A DNA stretch of 64,000 nucleotides from an uncultured Lachnospiraceae bacterium (GCA_944384155.1 CALWSG010000004.1:24905-88904), one strand, 5' to 3'. Shown: positions 1 to 9,423, counted from the first letter of the stretch. Notes: generated from the sequence alone by a model not told the origin. Made by a program: numbers and translations.

Positions 1-422
1 TAATAGCTTGCCGCTACCTTGTTAGCTGTCTTGGCTGTTTTTATCTCCTTCTTGGAATAATGAACCTTCCCCTGAAATGCTTCCTTATTTCTTGCCTCCT
101 GTGCCTGAATATCCATGGTTTTCTCGGTGATAAGACGTATTTTATCCTGCATTTCCCTTATATCATCTTCAAAAAGCTCTTTATTGCCGCTTAATTCCTG
201 CTTTACCCTGTCATATAATGTCTGAAAGCCTTTGTCAAGACCTTTTATTTCATCTATACAGGCACCTTTTTTTTCTATAGTCTTATCAAGCTTTTCGTAG
301 TCTGTTTCTTCTGCACGGAGAATCATCTCCTGCTCTCTGTTTGCCTCTATGATATCATCAAGAATCCTAAGCTTTTTATCAAGGCTCGCTTTCATTATAT
401 TTATGTATGTGTGCTCTGTCAT
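1..422 (-). CDS. FliT/FlgN-like flagellar chaperone, partial
   Basis: The reading frame is open from the ATG at 422 to the left edge of the window (about 140 codons), so the C-terminus is missing. The protein starts MTEHTYINIMKASLDKKLRI and is almost wholly charged, heptad-like helix, as in the small FlgN/FliT-type export chaperones that hold late flagellar substrates in the cytoplasm. It starts one base after the fliS stop codon and is therefore probably translated by coupling with fliS. The place after fliD-fliS is where fliT normally sits. Sequence identity in this family is low, so the FliT name rests on helix content and position. Another coiled-coil flagellar protein is possible. Confidence 0.65.
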   Translation of the reverse strand, partial: MTEHTYINIMKASLDKKLRILDDIIEANREQEMILRAEETDYEKLDKTIEKKGACIDEIKGLDKGFQTLYDRVKQELSGNKELFEDDIREMQDKIRLITEKTMDIQAQEARNKEAFQGKVHYSKKEIKTAKTANKVAASY

Positions 423-423
423 T

Positions 424-795
424 TTATTTTGCACGTTTCATTACCTCTTCCCATGTATCCCTCATAGTTCTGAGATGCTTAAGAACTTCTTCCAAAATAT
501 CTTTGTCCTTCTTTACATTAGCCTCCACCAGCCTGTCATATATATACTTATATACATTTTCAAAATCCTGTGCCACCTCATATTTAAAGTCAAGACTGGC
601 ACGAAATTCTTCTATTATTCTCTCTACCTTCCGTATATTAGTATGTGCCTTCGGTATATTATTCTGCTCTATACCCATTATGGCAAGATTGCAGAATTTT
701 ATAGCCCCGTCATAAAGCATCAATGTAAGCTGTGCCGGTGAAGCAGTCATAAGCTTACTGTTGGCATACTGATTATATCCGTTTGGCAATGCCAT
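424..795 (-). CDS. fliS: Flagellar export chaperone FliS
   Basis: This 123-residue protein has the normal FliS length and hallmarks. An N-terminal YNQYANSKLMTASPAQLTLM segment is followed by LYDGAIKFCNLA and a helical bundle. FliS binds the disordered C-terminus of flagellin in the cytoplasm and stops premature polymerisation before export. In Bacillus it also binds FliW and so links flagellin level to CsrA. It lies downstream of fliD in the same direction with a 140-base gap, and the next gene starts one base after its stop. The flagellin gene itself is not in the window. The assignment is secure from motif, length and context. Confidence 0.95.
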   Translation of the reverse strand: MALPNGYNQYANSKLMTASPAQLTLMLYDGAIKFCNLAIMGIEQNNIPKAHTNIRKVERIIEEFRASLDFKYEVAQDFENVYKYIYDRLVEANVKKDKDILEEVLKHLRTMRDTWEEVMKRAK

Positions 796-935
796 TGTTT
801 TATGCCCCTTTCATCTTTGTTTTACAGGCAGCTGTATAGCTGATAGCTTTTCGTACATTATTGACAGCCTGCAACTGCCCATTATTTTTATATTCTAATG
901 CAAATTTTATCATAACGCAAGAGTTATCATATACT

Positions 936-3125
936 TTATGAACCCATAAGTGATGACAATGCCGATGTGCTTGACTGAAGTTCTGCCAATGCTTTTTCCA
1001 TTGCTGAAAACTGGTTATAATACTTTTCCTCCATATTGGTTATCTTTTCTTCCCACTTATCTATCAGGTCATCATAATCATCATACTTACTCTGCATTGA
1101 TTTATCATTGTAAACTGTATATGCACTGCTTACAGAAGATGCTGCCATTTTTTTCGTGAGAGTGCTGTAAAGATTATTTGAAAGCTGAGTAAAAAAGCTT
1201 GTTACCGTTTCAGGATCACTTGCTATCATTGCCTTAAGCTTATCCTCATTTCCTGAGGTTGACGAATCCTCACTGTCTCCATCTATATGATACACACCCT
1301 TTTCATTCTCCCCGGCAGCGAAGTATCCAAGGGTTGATATGCCAAAGCTTGACAGTGAATAGCTTTCACCATTTATGGTAAAGGAGGAGGACATGGCTGT
1401 CTTCATGGCATTAATTACTCCATCTAAAGTAGAGTCTCTCCTTAAGAGTGAATCCTTAATTTTCTTTTCCCATTTTTCTACCTCTGTGTCTGTCATGGCA
1501 TCCTTCTCTTCATCTGTAAGAGGCTCATATCCCTTGGCAGAATCTGCATTGAAAAGTGTATCCATCTCCTTTATAAGCTCGTTATAGGATTTTAAGAAGC
1601 TCTTTATACTGTCATATATGCCGTCAATATCTGTAGATGTGGTAACGGTAATTTCCTCGCCCGGTGCCGTAACACCTGTCGCCGTAATTGTAAGACCGTT
1701 TATGGCAAAATTGTTTGTGTTGGAGGTAAATACCGCCCCATTTAACACTATCTCCGAATCCTCTCCGCTTATACGCACGGCATCGCTTGTTCCGAGACTT
1801 CCATCAGGAGTACTTAAAATATTTTCCGCATTTGTCCTTATGCCCTCATATTTTGCATATATAACATCATAATTACCATCGGCTGCATAACCGGCTATTG
1901 TGGATTTGTCTGCCTCTCCGTATCTTGTAAACTCCAATGATATTATTTCGTCTGCTGTATATGTCTTTTCAGTAAGCTTACTATTTTCCTCTACTGCCTT
2001 ATTATTATCGGATATGAGCTTATTGTTATCCTCTATGGCAGTATTAAGCCCTTCCACATATGACTCTAGCTTTGCCTCATCTGCCTCTGATGCTGTCACC
2101 GTAAGATTTCCATCTCCATCGGTACCCTCTGTCATTGTCACGCCTATTTCATCATTGACTTCGTCATACATAGCCAAAGTCTTATTGTAGCTGTCCAGCT
2201 TTGCCTGCTGCTCTTCAGTCCATTCGTCAGGCTTTTCTGTCTTTGCCTTTTCAAGCTCCTGTATCTGTGTTTTGACTTCCTTGTATTTTTCAGCCCTATT
2301 TTCTGCTGAAAGATTTGCATATGTAAGCCTGCTCTTATTTTCTGTATTAGCTTCCGTAAGCTCCGCATTTTTTTCTGTATATGTTTTATTGGCTTCTGCT
2401 ATCTGATTTTTAAAATATTCGTTTAACGCAAAATTTGTCAACTCATCATCTGTATAATCTGCCATAACCTGATACTGTGCCTTATCTGTCTCTGACATGG
2501 CAAATATTCCGAGAGACTTTAATGCCTCAACGCCCTGACTGTCTCCCGTCAGGGAAAAATCATAATCCTTGCCGCTTGTCTTAGAGCTTACAAACATTCT
2601 CTGATTTGTTTCATCAAAGCTTGCGTTTAATCCCGCTTCCTTTAGCTTTACAACAACCTCGGCAACTGTCATATTGCCATCTATGCTGATGTTAGTTTCA
2701 CTGCCGTCTACCTTTACATTTATAACTCCACTGCCTAATGCTGAATTTAACTCAGACAGCTTTGTTTTCGCGGTTACTCCGTTAAGCTTTGCACCTGTAA
2801 GATATCCGGTCTTTGCAAGCTTGTTAATGGCAAGAGTCTGATCTCCGTTTACTGCGGAGCTGCTTCCTGACACCGTTGCCTTTGTATCATCTGACACTTT
2901 TACAGCTTTTTTAGCATATGCCGTTGAAAATCTCATATTGCTTAAGCTGCTTGAATAAAAACTATATATCTTTGTATTCAGAGACTTCCACGCATCCATC
3001 TGCCACTCCAGCTTTGTCTGTGCTTTTACGTAATTATCTTTTTTTACACTGTATGCAGACACAAGCTCTTGAACAAGGGCATCCGTATCCAATCCCGATA
3101 TTAATCCTGATAATCTTATTGGCAT
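936..3125 (-). CDS. fliD: Flagellar hook-associated protein 2, filament cap FliD
   Basis: FliD forms the cap at the filament tip and guides flagellin folding after export. The N-terminus (RLSGLISGLDTDALVQELV) is the family signature, and residues about 620-725 form the C-terminal coiled-coil part. At 729 residues it is much longer than the roughly 500-residue Bacillus protein. The extra length is a Lys/Glu-rich, coiled-coil-like insertion around residues 220-400 with repeated short E-x-N and A-x-L patterns, probably part of the exposed domains, which vary widely among bacteria. It follows flaG by 18 bases and shares its sigma-28 promoter. The ATG at 3125 is preceded by an AGGGAGG-type ribosome site. 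Confidence 0.95.
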   Translation of the reverse strand: MPIRLSGLISGLDTDALVQELVSAYSVKKDNYVKAQTKLEWQMDAWKSLNTKIYSFYSSSLSNMRFSTAYAKKAVKVSDDTKATVSGSSSAVNGDQTLAINKLAKTGYLTGAKLNGVTAKTKLSELNSALGSGVINVKVDGSETNISIDGNMTVAEVVVKLKEAGLNASFDETNQRMFVSSKTSGKDYDFSLTGDSQGVEALKSLGIFAMSETDKAQYQVMADYTDDELTNFALNEYFKNQIAEANKTYTEKNAELTEANTENKSRLTYANLSAENRAEKYKEVKTQIQELEKAKTEKPDEWTEEQQAKLDSYNKTLAMYDEVNDEIGVTMTEGTDGDGNLTVTASEADEAKLESYVEGLNTAIEDNNKLISDNNKAVEENSKLTEKTYTADEIISLEFTRYGEADKSTIAGYAADGNYDVIYAKYEGIRTNAENILSTPDGSLGTSDAVRISGEDSEIVLNGAVFTSNTNNFAINGLTITATGVTAPGEEITVTTSTDIDGIYDSIKSFLKSYNELIKEMDTLFNADSAKGYEPLTDEEKDAMTDTEVEKWEKKIKDSLLRRDSTLDGVINAMKTAMSSSFTINGESYSLSSFGISTLGYFAAGENEKGVYHIDGDSEDSSTSGNEDKLKAMIASDPETVTSFFTQLSNNLYSTLTKKMAASSVSSAYTVYNDKSMQSKYDDYDDLIDKWEEKITNMEEKYYNQFSAMEKALAELQSSTSALSSLMGS

Positions 3126-3143
3126 AAATCCTACCTCCCTTTC

Positions 3144-3545
3144 TTACAGCTTTTCATCTACCAGAATGCCTGCTAATTCCCACACCTTCTCTATCATTTC
3201 CAATGTTTCCTCTGCCGGGTATTCTCTTACTACATCCTTGGTTTCTTTGTCAATTATTTTTATGGTTACTCTGCCTGTTCCCTCATGCACTCCAAACTGA
3301 CAGTATGTGTTTGACATTTTTTTATTCAAATCACTTACGGCTTTTTTCACTTTTTCATTTGATTTTTCAATACTTTCATCACCAAGTGCACCATTTTCAT
3401 TGCCGCTGTACTGCCGGCTCTGCACTGATACGCTGTCTGCCTGCTTCACTGGCGGCTGTGATGTTTCCACCGCTCTTGCCTGATTCACAGTACCTCCCTG
3501 CTGATATGATGACATTCCCATTCCTGATACTGTCTGTATTGCCAT
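3144..3545 (-). CDS. flaG: FlaG family flagellar protein
   Basis: The C-terminal half (residues about 60-133) matches FlaG: a basic helix with KKAVSDLNKKM, then a beta-rich stretch containing the conserved RVTIKIIDKETKDVVREYP and a final helix. FlaG proteins affect filament length. They are encoded just before fliD, as here. I place the start at the ATG at 3545 because GGAGG lies five bases before it. An upstream ATG at 3602 in the same frame would add 19 residues but has no ribosome site. The N-terminal 55 residues are low-complexity, polar and probably disordered, like other substrates of the flagellar exporter. A GGA-loop hairpin directly before the ribosome site suggests control by CsrA. 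Confidence 0.88.
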   Translation of the reverse strand: MAIQTVSGMGMSSYQQGGTVNQARAVETSQPPVKQADSVSVQSRQYSGNENGALGDESIEKSNEKVKKAVSDLNKKMSNTYCQFGVHEGTGRVTIKIIDKETKDVVREYPAEETLEMIEKVWELAGILVDEKL

Positions 3546-3561
3546 TTTTTCCTCCATTTCT

Positions 3562-3649
3562 GCCGCATCCATACGGCTTAAGCAAACGGAGCAGTCTGGC
3601 ATCTGCCTATATAAGGCACAATGCCAACATCTTTTACCTCCGTGTAAAA
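3562..3649 (-). promoter_or_regulatory. flaG leader with two GGA-loop hairpins, predicted CsrA sites
   Basis: Seen on the minus strand between the sigma-28 promoter and flaG. The distal hairpin (3649-3632) has stem TTTTAC/GTAAAA with loop ACGGAG. The proximal hairpin (3577-3562) has stem GCCG/CGGC with loop TATGGATG. The proximal one ends six bases before the GGAGG of flaG. CsrA binds ANGGA in hairpin loops, and paired sites that include one next to the ribosome site are its known mode on Bacillus hag. Direct binding here is inferred. csrA and fliW lie immediately upstream in the transcription direction. Confidence 0.5.
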
Positions 3650-3663
3650 TGTTTCTCTATTTT

Positions 3664-3690
3664 ATTTCGGCACTTTTTTTCATAACTTTA
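3664..3690 (-). promoter_or_regulatory. Sigma-28 (FliA/SigD) promoter of flaG-fliD-fliS
   Basis: The minus strand reads TAAA, 15 bases, GCCGAAAT, against the sigma-28 consensus TAAA-N15-GCCGATAA. The -35 box is perfect, six of eight -10 bases match, and the spacing is exact. It sits about 120 bases before the chosen flaG start, leaving a long leader with hairpins. Confidence 0.75.
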
Positions 3691-3723
3691 TATTTATACC
3701 ACTATTTCTGCCTGCAATTCATG

Positions 3724-3936
3724 CTACAGACTTTTCAGTGCATCAAGAGCAGCATTGTCAGCCGCTTCTCTGTTTGATTCCTGTATCTGTATATATACTT
3801 CTTTTCTGTATACCGGAACTGATTTTGGCGCAGATATTCCTATTTTTACCTGCTCTCCCTTTATCTCCAAAACCGTAATCTCTACGTTATTATTTATTAT
3901 TATGGATTCGTCCTTTTTTCTTGATAATGCCAGCAT
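3724..3936 (-). CDS. csrA: Carbon storage regulator CsrA
   Basis: This is a 70-residue CsrA (RsmA). The N-terminus MLALSRKKDESIII and the V-x-I-G-I-x-A-P segment with VPVYRKEVY are the family hallmarks. The conserved RNA-contact arginine of the second strand is kept in VYRKEV. The dimer binds GGA motifs in mRNA leaders and blocks translation. In Bacillus it represses flagellin and is held inactive by FliW. It starts two bases after fliW, so the antagonist pair is translationally coupled. Predicted target leaders in this window are at 3562-3649 and 59671-59741. Confidence 0.97.
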   Translation of the reverse strand: MLALSRKKDESIIINNNVEITVLEIKGEQVKIGISAPKSVPVYRKEVYIQIQESNREAADNAALDALKSL

Positions 3937-3938
3937 GA

Positions 3939-4388
3939 TTAACCCTCCTTCTTACTTTTAAGTATATCATAAATAGGGTATCTTACTACATACTTTTCAT
4001 CATCTACTATAATCTGCCCCGCCTTAAGACTTGCTGCATTTATAATAATGGGTGCTTTAAGATTGACTGTCATTTTTGTTATATCCTTTGGTATGGTCAT
4101 TGTTACCAGCCCAAGCATTTCCTCAGGCAGAAGCTTACCTAAACCTGACAGAAGTTCATCCTCAACAATGGGATTGTAATCCTCCACCAGCTTAAGGGGG
4201 TCTATAACAGGCATGGCAAAATCCGGCTCATCTATTGACTGAAGCCATGATATATGTTTTTTTTCATTCTCCCTGTCATGTATAAGCATAAACCTCTTTA
4301 GCTCAGGAAACCCTATAATGCCTCCATCAAAGGTAATAATCTTATTTGCGTCAACTTCTATATCTCCAAATATTCTTGTATGTATCAT
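3939..4388 (-). CDS. fliW: Flagellar assembly factor FliW
   Basis: This 149-residue protein begins with the family pattern GDIEVDANKIITFDGGIIGFPELKRFMLI and continues with DEPDFAMPVIDPLKL. FliW is a small beta-barrel protein that binds CsrA as an allosteric antagonist and is released from CsrA when flagellin accumulates. It lies between flgL and csrA, the order known from Bacillus. The CsrA/FliW pair and the two GGA-hairpin leaders in this window together imply an active post-transcriptional checkpoint on late flagellar genes. Confidence 0.96.
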   Translation of the reverse strand: MIHTRIFGDIEVDANKIITFDGGIIGFPELKRFMLIHDRENEKKHISWLQSIDEPDFAMPVIDPLKLVEDYNPIVEDELLSGLGKLLPEEMLGLVTMTIPKDITKMTVNLKAPIIINAASLKAGQIIVDDEKYVVRYPIYDILKSKKEG

Positions 4389-4453
4389 TTATAAGTTCCT
4401 TCCTTCTCTCTTTTTACCACTGCCCCATTTTAGAAACCAGCACAAAACAGCCA

Positions 4454-5941
4454 TTATAAAAAGTCAAGCAGTGATTTTTGTACTACCTTTGCCACCGTAG
4501 ATAATGCTGCATCATACACATCGCTTATGGCATTATATTCCACTGCTGCCTGCGCAAGATCAGTATCCTCGTTCTTGCTTTTAAGCTCCTCCACCGTAAG
4601 CGACTGCTGTGAAAGTCTCTCGGAAATCATTTCAAGTCTCTGCATTCTTGCTGCAAGGTCAGACACCTCAACAGACACATTCTGCTGATGCTCTTTAAAC
4701 TTTTCGATGCCTGATGCAAAGCTGTTCTTTAAATTATCCTGTGCATATGACTTTTCCAGCTCTGCTGCCTCTAACATTGCCTCCAACACAGCTAACTCTG
4801 TCTCATCTGTAGTTTCACGTATTTTAGCCTCTATTCTTGTTATTTTGTCTATGGCATTTGCCACATCCTCAGTTCTCTCTATCATTTCATCTATATCTCT
4901 TCCCATATTATGGGTAAGAACATCTTTTCCCTGCACGTTGACGGTAAGTGTCTGATTAAAGCTCACCGTGTAATTAATTTTCTGATCCTTTGCCGTATAT
5001 TCAGTTACCTTTTGAGTTCCCCCCACGGTTTCTGTCTTTATGCAGTCAAAATAATGCTCCGGCATTAAATCTCCCATTTCAAATCCTGTCTTGTTATAAG
5101 TAACGGAAAATGCCCCATCCACAAGACTGTTATATACATCATCACCAAATATCAGCTCTCCTGTTTCCGGTATATAATATACGGTATCGTCCTCTATCTC
5201 ATAAGGTGCCCTGGTCTCATATACAGACTCTCCATTTTGTGTAAATGTTTCAAGACTTCTCTCCTCCACATTTACAGGATTTCCGTTTATTGTAATGGTG
5301 AGATTTCCATTATCAATATTCTTGTACGATAGCCTTGCTATGTGCAGTGCCTCATTTGTAATATCACCTGTTACATAACTTGTTCCCTGATAATTTTCAA
5401 TATCCGCTTCCTTTACTCCCACCGTTCTGTTTAATGTTTCTATATCACTGAACTTAAAATTCTCCGTTATTTCATATGATACATTGCTATTATCTGAGGT
5501 ATATGTAAGAGTGCTGTCGGTCTTATAGCCTGTAAATATGGTTCTGTCACCGTAATCTGCATTTCCGCTTTGATATATGGCTTCCCTGTACTGCTTTAAT
5601 GTCTCTATTATGGAATTATACTCATCTATAGTCTGGTATTCATTCACACCCTGATTGCAATAGTATATAATATTTTCAAGTGTGGTATTCACACCGTCAA
5701 GGGCGTCCTTTGTAACATCCATCCATGACTCTGCATCCTCTACATTTCTGTCCTTATACTGTTGAATTTCATTATATGTGCTTCTAAGCCTTAATGCCCT
5801 TATTGCCGTTATCGGATCCTCAGATGGTCTTTGTATCTTCTTGGTGGTATTTATCTGAGTCATAATATTATCCATCTGTATTTTATTTTTATTAATATTG
5901 GCAAGATTATTATTCATCATTATTGTATTTGTTATTCTCAT
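4454..5941 (-). CDS. flgL: Flagellar hook-associated protein 3, FlgL
   Basis: FlgL joins the hook-filament junction to flagellin. The N-terminus (MRITNTIMMNNNLANINKNK) and the C-terminal heptad-rich region (about 380-495) form the conserved helical core shared with flagellin. The middle (about 150-350) is a variable beta-rich domain that makes this protein (495 residues) longer than the roughly 300-residue Bacillus FlgL. The start is set at the ATG at 5941, with GGAGG five bases before it. An in-frame GTG four codons upstream overlaps that ribosome site. It follows flgK with a 25-base gap. Confidence 0.93.
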   Translation of the reverse strand: MRITNTIMMNNNLANINKNKIQMDNIMTQINTTKKIQRPSEDPITAIRALRLRSTYNEIQQYKDRNVEDAESWMDVTKDALDGVNTTLENIIYYCNQGVNEYQTIDEYNSIIETLKQYREAIYQSGNADYGDRTIFTGYKTDSTLTYTSDNSNVSYEITENFKFSDIETLNRTVGVKEADIENYQGTSYVTGDITNEALHIARLSYKNIDNGNLTITINGNPVNVEERSLETFTQNGESVYETRAPYEIEDDTVYYIPETGELIFGDDVYNSLVDGAFSVTYNKTGFEMGDLMPEHYFDCIKTETVGGTQKVTEYTAKDQKINYTVSFNQTLTVNVQGKDVLTHNMGRDIDEMIERTEDVANAIDKITRIEAKIRETTDETELAVLEAMLEAAELEKSYAQDNLKNSFASGIEKFKEHQQNVSVEVSDLAARMQRLEMISERLSQQSLTVEELKSKNEDTDLAQAAVEYNAISDVYDAALSTVAKVVQKSLLDFL

Positions 5942-5966
5942 GTCTGCCTCCACTCCGGCTTTCAGC

Positions 5967-7445
5967 CTATACGCCTGTTTCCTGTATCAGTTTATCATAT
6001 ATTTCAGCCATTACGGATATTACCTTTGAATTAAGATTATATGCCTCCTGAAACTTAACAAGATTCATTGCCTCCTCATCCTTATCCACACCCATAATGG
6101 ACTGTCTCTGATTCTCGATTGTTGTCTGCATATTGGTATAATTTTCCGTAAAGGTTTTTGCCTTTCTTGTATCCACAGCCAAATCCGTCACCAATGCCTG
6201 AAGAAATTCACTTGCTGTTCCTCCATTATATACATTTGCATTTTTCGTTGCCAAAAGCTCATCCACCAAATCATACTGTGATACACCGTCTGTATAATCA
6301 TATGAAGTTGCAAGAAGCTTTGGATCATCTTTTATATCCGGATTTATAGTATATTTGCCCTGGTCTGATTTTACAAACACAGGAATATCCTGAGTGCTGT
6401 CACCGTATAGATTTGTACCCTTAGCATGAACCTCATTTAACGCAGCAGTAAAGCTGTCGAGAAACTCGTTTACCTGATTAATATAATAGGGAACTCCCTT
6501 ATACTCAACGGCATAGGAATACTGGCTTCCCGTAACTGTTCCGTTATTTCCGTCACGAACCTCCAAAAGACCTTTAAGGGTTCCTCCTACTCCAAGCTTG
6601 ACAGGATTAAACTCCTGTCCGTGTGACCAGTATATATCATAAAGCCCAACAACATCCTCAGGGTTTGCACTTTCGTCTCTTGTTTCTACCTTAAGGGTAT
6701 AGTAATCAAAATTATTAACTAATGTGCTGCCCCCGATTTTTACTGTAAACTCTGACTTTCCATTTTCATATTTTGTTTCAGTTGTTGATATATCAACTAT
6801 TTCCGACAGCTCGTCAAGAAGTACGGACCTTCTGTCCCTAAGCTCATTAGCATTGGCACCTGTAAGCTCTACCACATTAATCTGCTTGTTTATTGATGCT
6901 ATCTCCTCAGCCAGAGAATTTATCTTATTTACATTATTACTAATCTCTGCGTTAAGATCTTCCTGCTCAAGCTTTAAATCCGTTTTAATTTCCTGAAGAT
7001 ATTCAAGAAAGCTCTCCGCATAATTTAAATATGAATTTCTTGTAGTCAGGTCTGATGGATCCTTCTTTAACTCCTCTATGGAATTGTAAAGATTATCAAA
7101 TTCCTCCGTAAAGCCGTCTACCTTTGACTCGTTAAATAAATCTTCAAGCTTAAGCATATAATAGTATCTTGAGCTGTTTTCCCCAAGTCGCGTCTGATTT
7201 TCCTGATATTTTACATCATAGTATTCGTTTCTTATTCTTTCCACAGATGTTACTTCAACACCGCTTCCTATCATACCGTACTTCTGATGTACTCTGATAG
7301 CCGTGGTTGCCTGCTGATTTGCCACCTGTCTGGAATATCCTTTAGTATACTCATTCGCTATATTATTTGCAGTTACATTAAGATTTGCATTTGCAGCATG
7401 TATTCCCAAGGTACCTATATTTAATCCGAAAAATGTATTTGGCAT
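5967..7445 (-). CDS. flgK: Flagellar hook-associated protein 1, FlgK (shorter copy)
   Basis: FlgK is the first hook-filament junction protein. The N-terminus (GLNIGTLGIHAANANLNVTANNIANEYTKGYSRQ) carries the rod/hook/junction signature with NNIAN. The C-terminus (VKFQEAYNLNSKVISVMAEIYDKLI) is the typical FlgK ending. The protein has 492 residues, close to the usual size. It is the second of two tandem FlgK-type genes. Its paralogue at 7475-9397 is longer, and the two share the end motifs but differ in the middle. The two may form successive layers of the junction or be alternative junction proteins. Confidence 0.93.
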   Translation of the reverse strand: MPNTFFGLNIGTLGIHAANANLNVTANNIANEYTKGYSRQVANQQATTAIRVHQKYGMIGSGVEVTSVERIRNEYYDVKYQENQTRLGENSSRYYYMLKLEDLFNESKVDGFTEEFDNLYNSIEELKKDPSDLTTRNSYLNYAESFLEYLQEIKTDLKLEQEDLNAEISNNVNKINSLAEEIASINKQINVVELTGANANELRDRRSVLLDELSEIVDISTTETKYENGKSEFTVKIGGSTLVNNFDYYTLKVETRDESANPEDVVGLYDIYWSHGQEFNPVKLGVGGTLKGLLEVRDGNNGTVTGSQYSYAVEYKGVPYYINQVNEFLDSFTAALNEVHAKGTNLYGDSTQDIPVFVKSDQGKYTINPDIKDDPKLLATSYDYTDGVSQYDLVDELLATKNANVYNGGTASEFLQALVTDLAVDTRKAKTFTENYTNMQTTIENQRQSIMGVDKDEEAMNLVKFQEAYNLNSKVISVMAEIYDKLIQETGV

Positions 7446-7474
7446 TTTTTATCCTCCCTTTACCTGTTGCTGTT

Positions 7475-9397
7475 CTAATGAACTCCCACTCTGTTTATAA
7501 GTGTATCTATCATTTCTGCTATTACATTTATAAATCTTGAATTTGCATTGTAGGCATTTTGAAACTTTATAAGGTTTGTAAGCTCCTCCTCTGAGGACAC
7601 TCCCGTCACTGATTCTCTTGAGCTTTGTATGTCATTTACAACAGTCTGCTGGTTAGTTGTTATTGAGTTAAACACATATCCGTCATTTGCTATAACATCA
7701 ACCATGGCAGTATAGTAATCGTTGAAATCCTTTTCAGTAAGGTTATTTGGATCAAGATTTACAGATGCCTCGTCCCACTTTTTTATAATGCTCTCTGCCA
7801 CCTGATAATTAGCTCCTCCCTCACTGTCCCAAAGAGGAAGTGATGAAGTCTTGTCAAGAACAGTCTGGTTTACCTTTATGTTTCCCACACTGTATTTTCC
7901 CTCTGTGCCATATGTATTATAAGGGTTGTACACATAATAAACAGTGCCGTCTGCTGCTGTAAGCTCTGTGTATCTGCTCTGTGTATCATCTCTGGATATA
8001 AGCTCTACTCCAAGCTCTCCGTCATAACCGTTTCCGCAGGTCTCCGTGTCCAATGCTGATACTGTTATATCACCTGTGAGAGTAAATGTTTCATCATTTA
8101 CAAGGCAGCCATTATCATCCAGATTTACCCCTCCGAGCTGGTTTTTAATTTCATCTGCCAGCATGGCATAATTTGTTCCTGCCTCAATAGTTAAGGTTGT
8201 TCCTCCGCTTATGGTTGTATCCTTGTTTGGACATAATGTATCATTTATCATTGTAACAATACTGTTTATAAGCTGATCAAACATTGCCTGGGACTTTAAT
8301 ATTACAGAAGCCCCAACAGTAAGATTATACTCCTGTGCCTCCTTTAAGTAATCCTGGTATGTAACATCCCAGTATTCTCTTATGGCTGCCTCATACGCCG
8401 CAGTATCAAGATTTCCTGCGGCGTCTGTATAATCCTCCTCCTTGGGCATCTCAGGAACCTTTGGTATATCCGTGTAATCTGCAACATAATCTCCTCTCGC
8501 CTGCAGCAGTCCTTTCAGCTTTCCTATGTCATTTCCTTTTGATGATGAAATCTCCGTTGCAAGATTAAACACAGGTGCATTGTCTAAGTGAGGCCATACA
8601 GGAGTATAATAATTAGAATCATCAGCAGTATTGAGAGTATCTACTCCCATATAAAATACGCCTCCGTATGTGATAAAGTCCTGTCCCTCTGCCCTTATTG
8701 TTACAAACCCCTTTTCGTCCTCTATATATGAAATGTTTATAAGCTCCGCAAGCTGATCTATTGCCAAATCTCTCTGGTCTCTGTAATCGTTTGCCGACTC
8801 TGTGCCTGCTGCTTCTATTCCCTGTATAGTAACATTGAGACTGTATATTTTATCGGCAAGGGCATTTATCTGAGCCACCGTATCCGTTACTTCCTTATTT
8901 AAATTGCTCTGATACTCCCTTAACTGATTTCCTATAGCATTTACTCTTGTAAGAAATTCATCGGTACTCATTACAAGTCCCTCTCTCGATACACTGCTGT
9001 CCGGAGTTTTTGCCATCTCACTTAATGCTTCCCACAAATCATTTAAGGAATCCTGAAACGCAACGCTGTTTAACTCTCCCAGTATATTTTCAACCTCCTC
9101 CGTGGCTTCATGCTGGGAAGAATAATAATTTTCTCTTCCCACCTGCTCTCTGTATGCCTTATCCAATAAAATAGCCCTGATGTGTCTAGTCTCACTTGCA
9201 ACAACCCCAAGACCTACCTTCCAATTTCCCAGCTGGGAACGTCCCACCGTTGTATAATTTGCATCTGCATAAGAAATCTGCTGTCTTACATATCCCTCAG
9301 TATATACATTGGCAAGATTATGTGCCGTTGTATTAATTCCAATCTGACTTGTCTTAAGTCCCGATACTCCCGTATACATACTTGAAAATAATGGCAT
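7475..9397 (-). CDS. flgK: Flagellar hook-associated protein 1, FlgK (longer copy)
   Basis: This 640-residue FlgK-type protein begins MPLFSSMYTGVSGLKTSQIG, then carries NTTAHNLANVYTEGY, and ends with LIKFQNAYNANSRFINVIAEMIDTLINRVG, the junction-protein signatures at both ends. The middle (about 240-520) is about 150 residues longer than in the neighbouring copy and includes a proline/tyrosine-rich stretch (about 305-345). It lies between flgN and the shorter flgK in one operon. Of the two copies this one is next to flgN, the position of the single Bacillus flgK, so it may be the ancestral one. That point is inference. Confidence 0.9.
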   Translation of the reverse strand: MPLFSSMYTGVSGLKTSQIGINTTAHNLANVYTEGYVRQQISYADANYTTVGRSQLGNWKVGLGVVASETRHIRAILLDKAYREQVGRENYYSSQHEATEEVENILGELNSVAFQDSLNDLWEALSEMAKTPDSSVSREGLVMSTDEFLTRVNAIGNQLREYQSNLNKEVTDTVAQINALADKIYSLNVTIQGIEAAGTESANDYRDQRDLAIDQLAELINISYIEDEKGFVTIRAEGQDFITYGGVFYMGVDTLNTADDSNYYTPVWPHLDNAPVFNLATEISSSKGNDIGKLKGLLQARGDYVADYTDIPKVPEMPKEEDYTDAAGNLDTAAYEAAIREYWDVTYQDYLKEAQEYNLTVGASVILKSQAMFDQLINSIVTMINDTLCPNKDTTISGGTTLTIEAGTNYAMLADEIKNQLGGVNLDDNGCLVNDETFTLTGDITVSALDTETCGNGYDGELGVELISRDDTQSRYTELTAADGTVYYVYNPYNTYGTEGKYSVGNIKVNQTVLDKTSSLPLWDSEGGANYQVAESIIKKWDEASVNLDPNNLTEKDFNDYYTAMVDVIANDGYVFNSITTNQQTVVNDIQSSRESVTGVSSEEELTNLIKFQNAYNANSRFINVIAEMIDTLINRVGVH

Positions 9398-9423
9398 ATC
9401 TTCACACCTTTCCTGTTTTTCTG

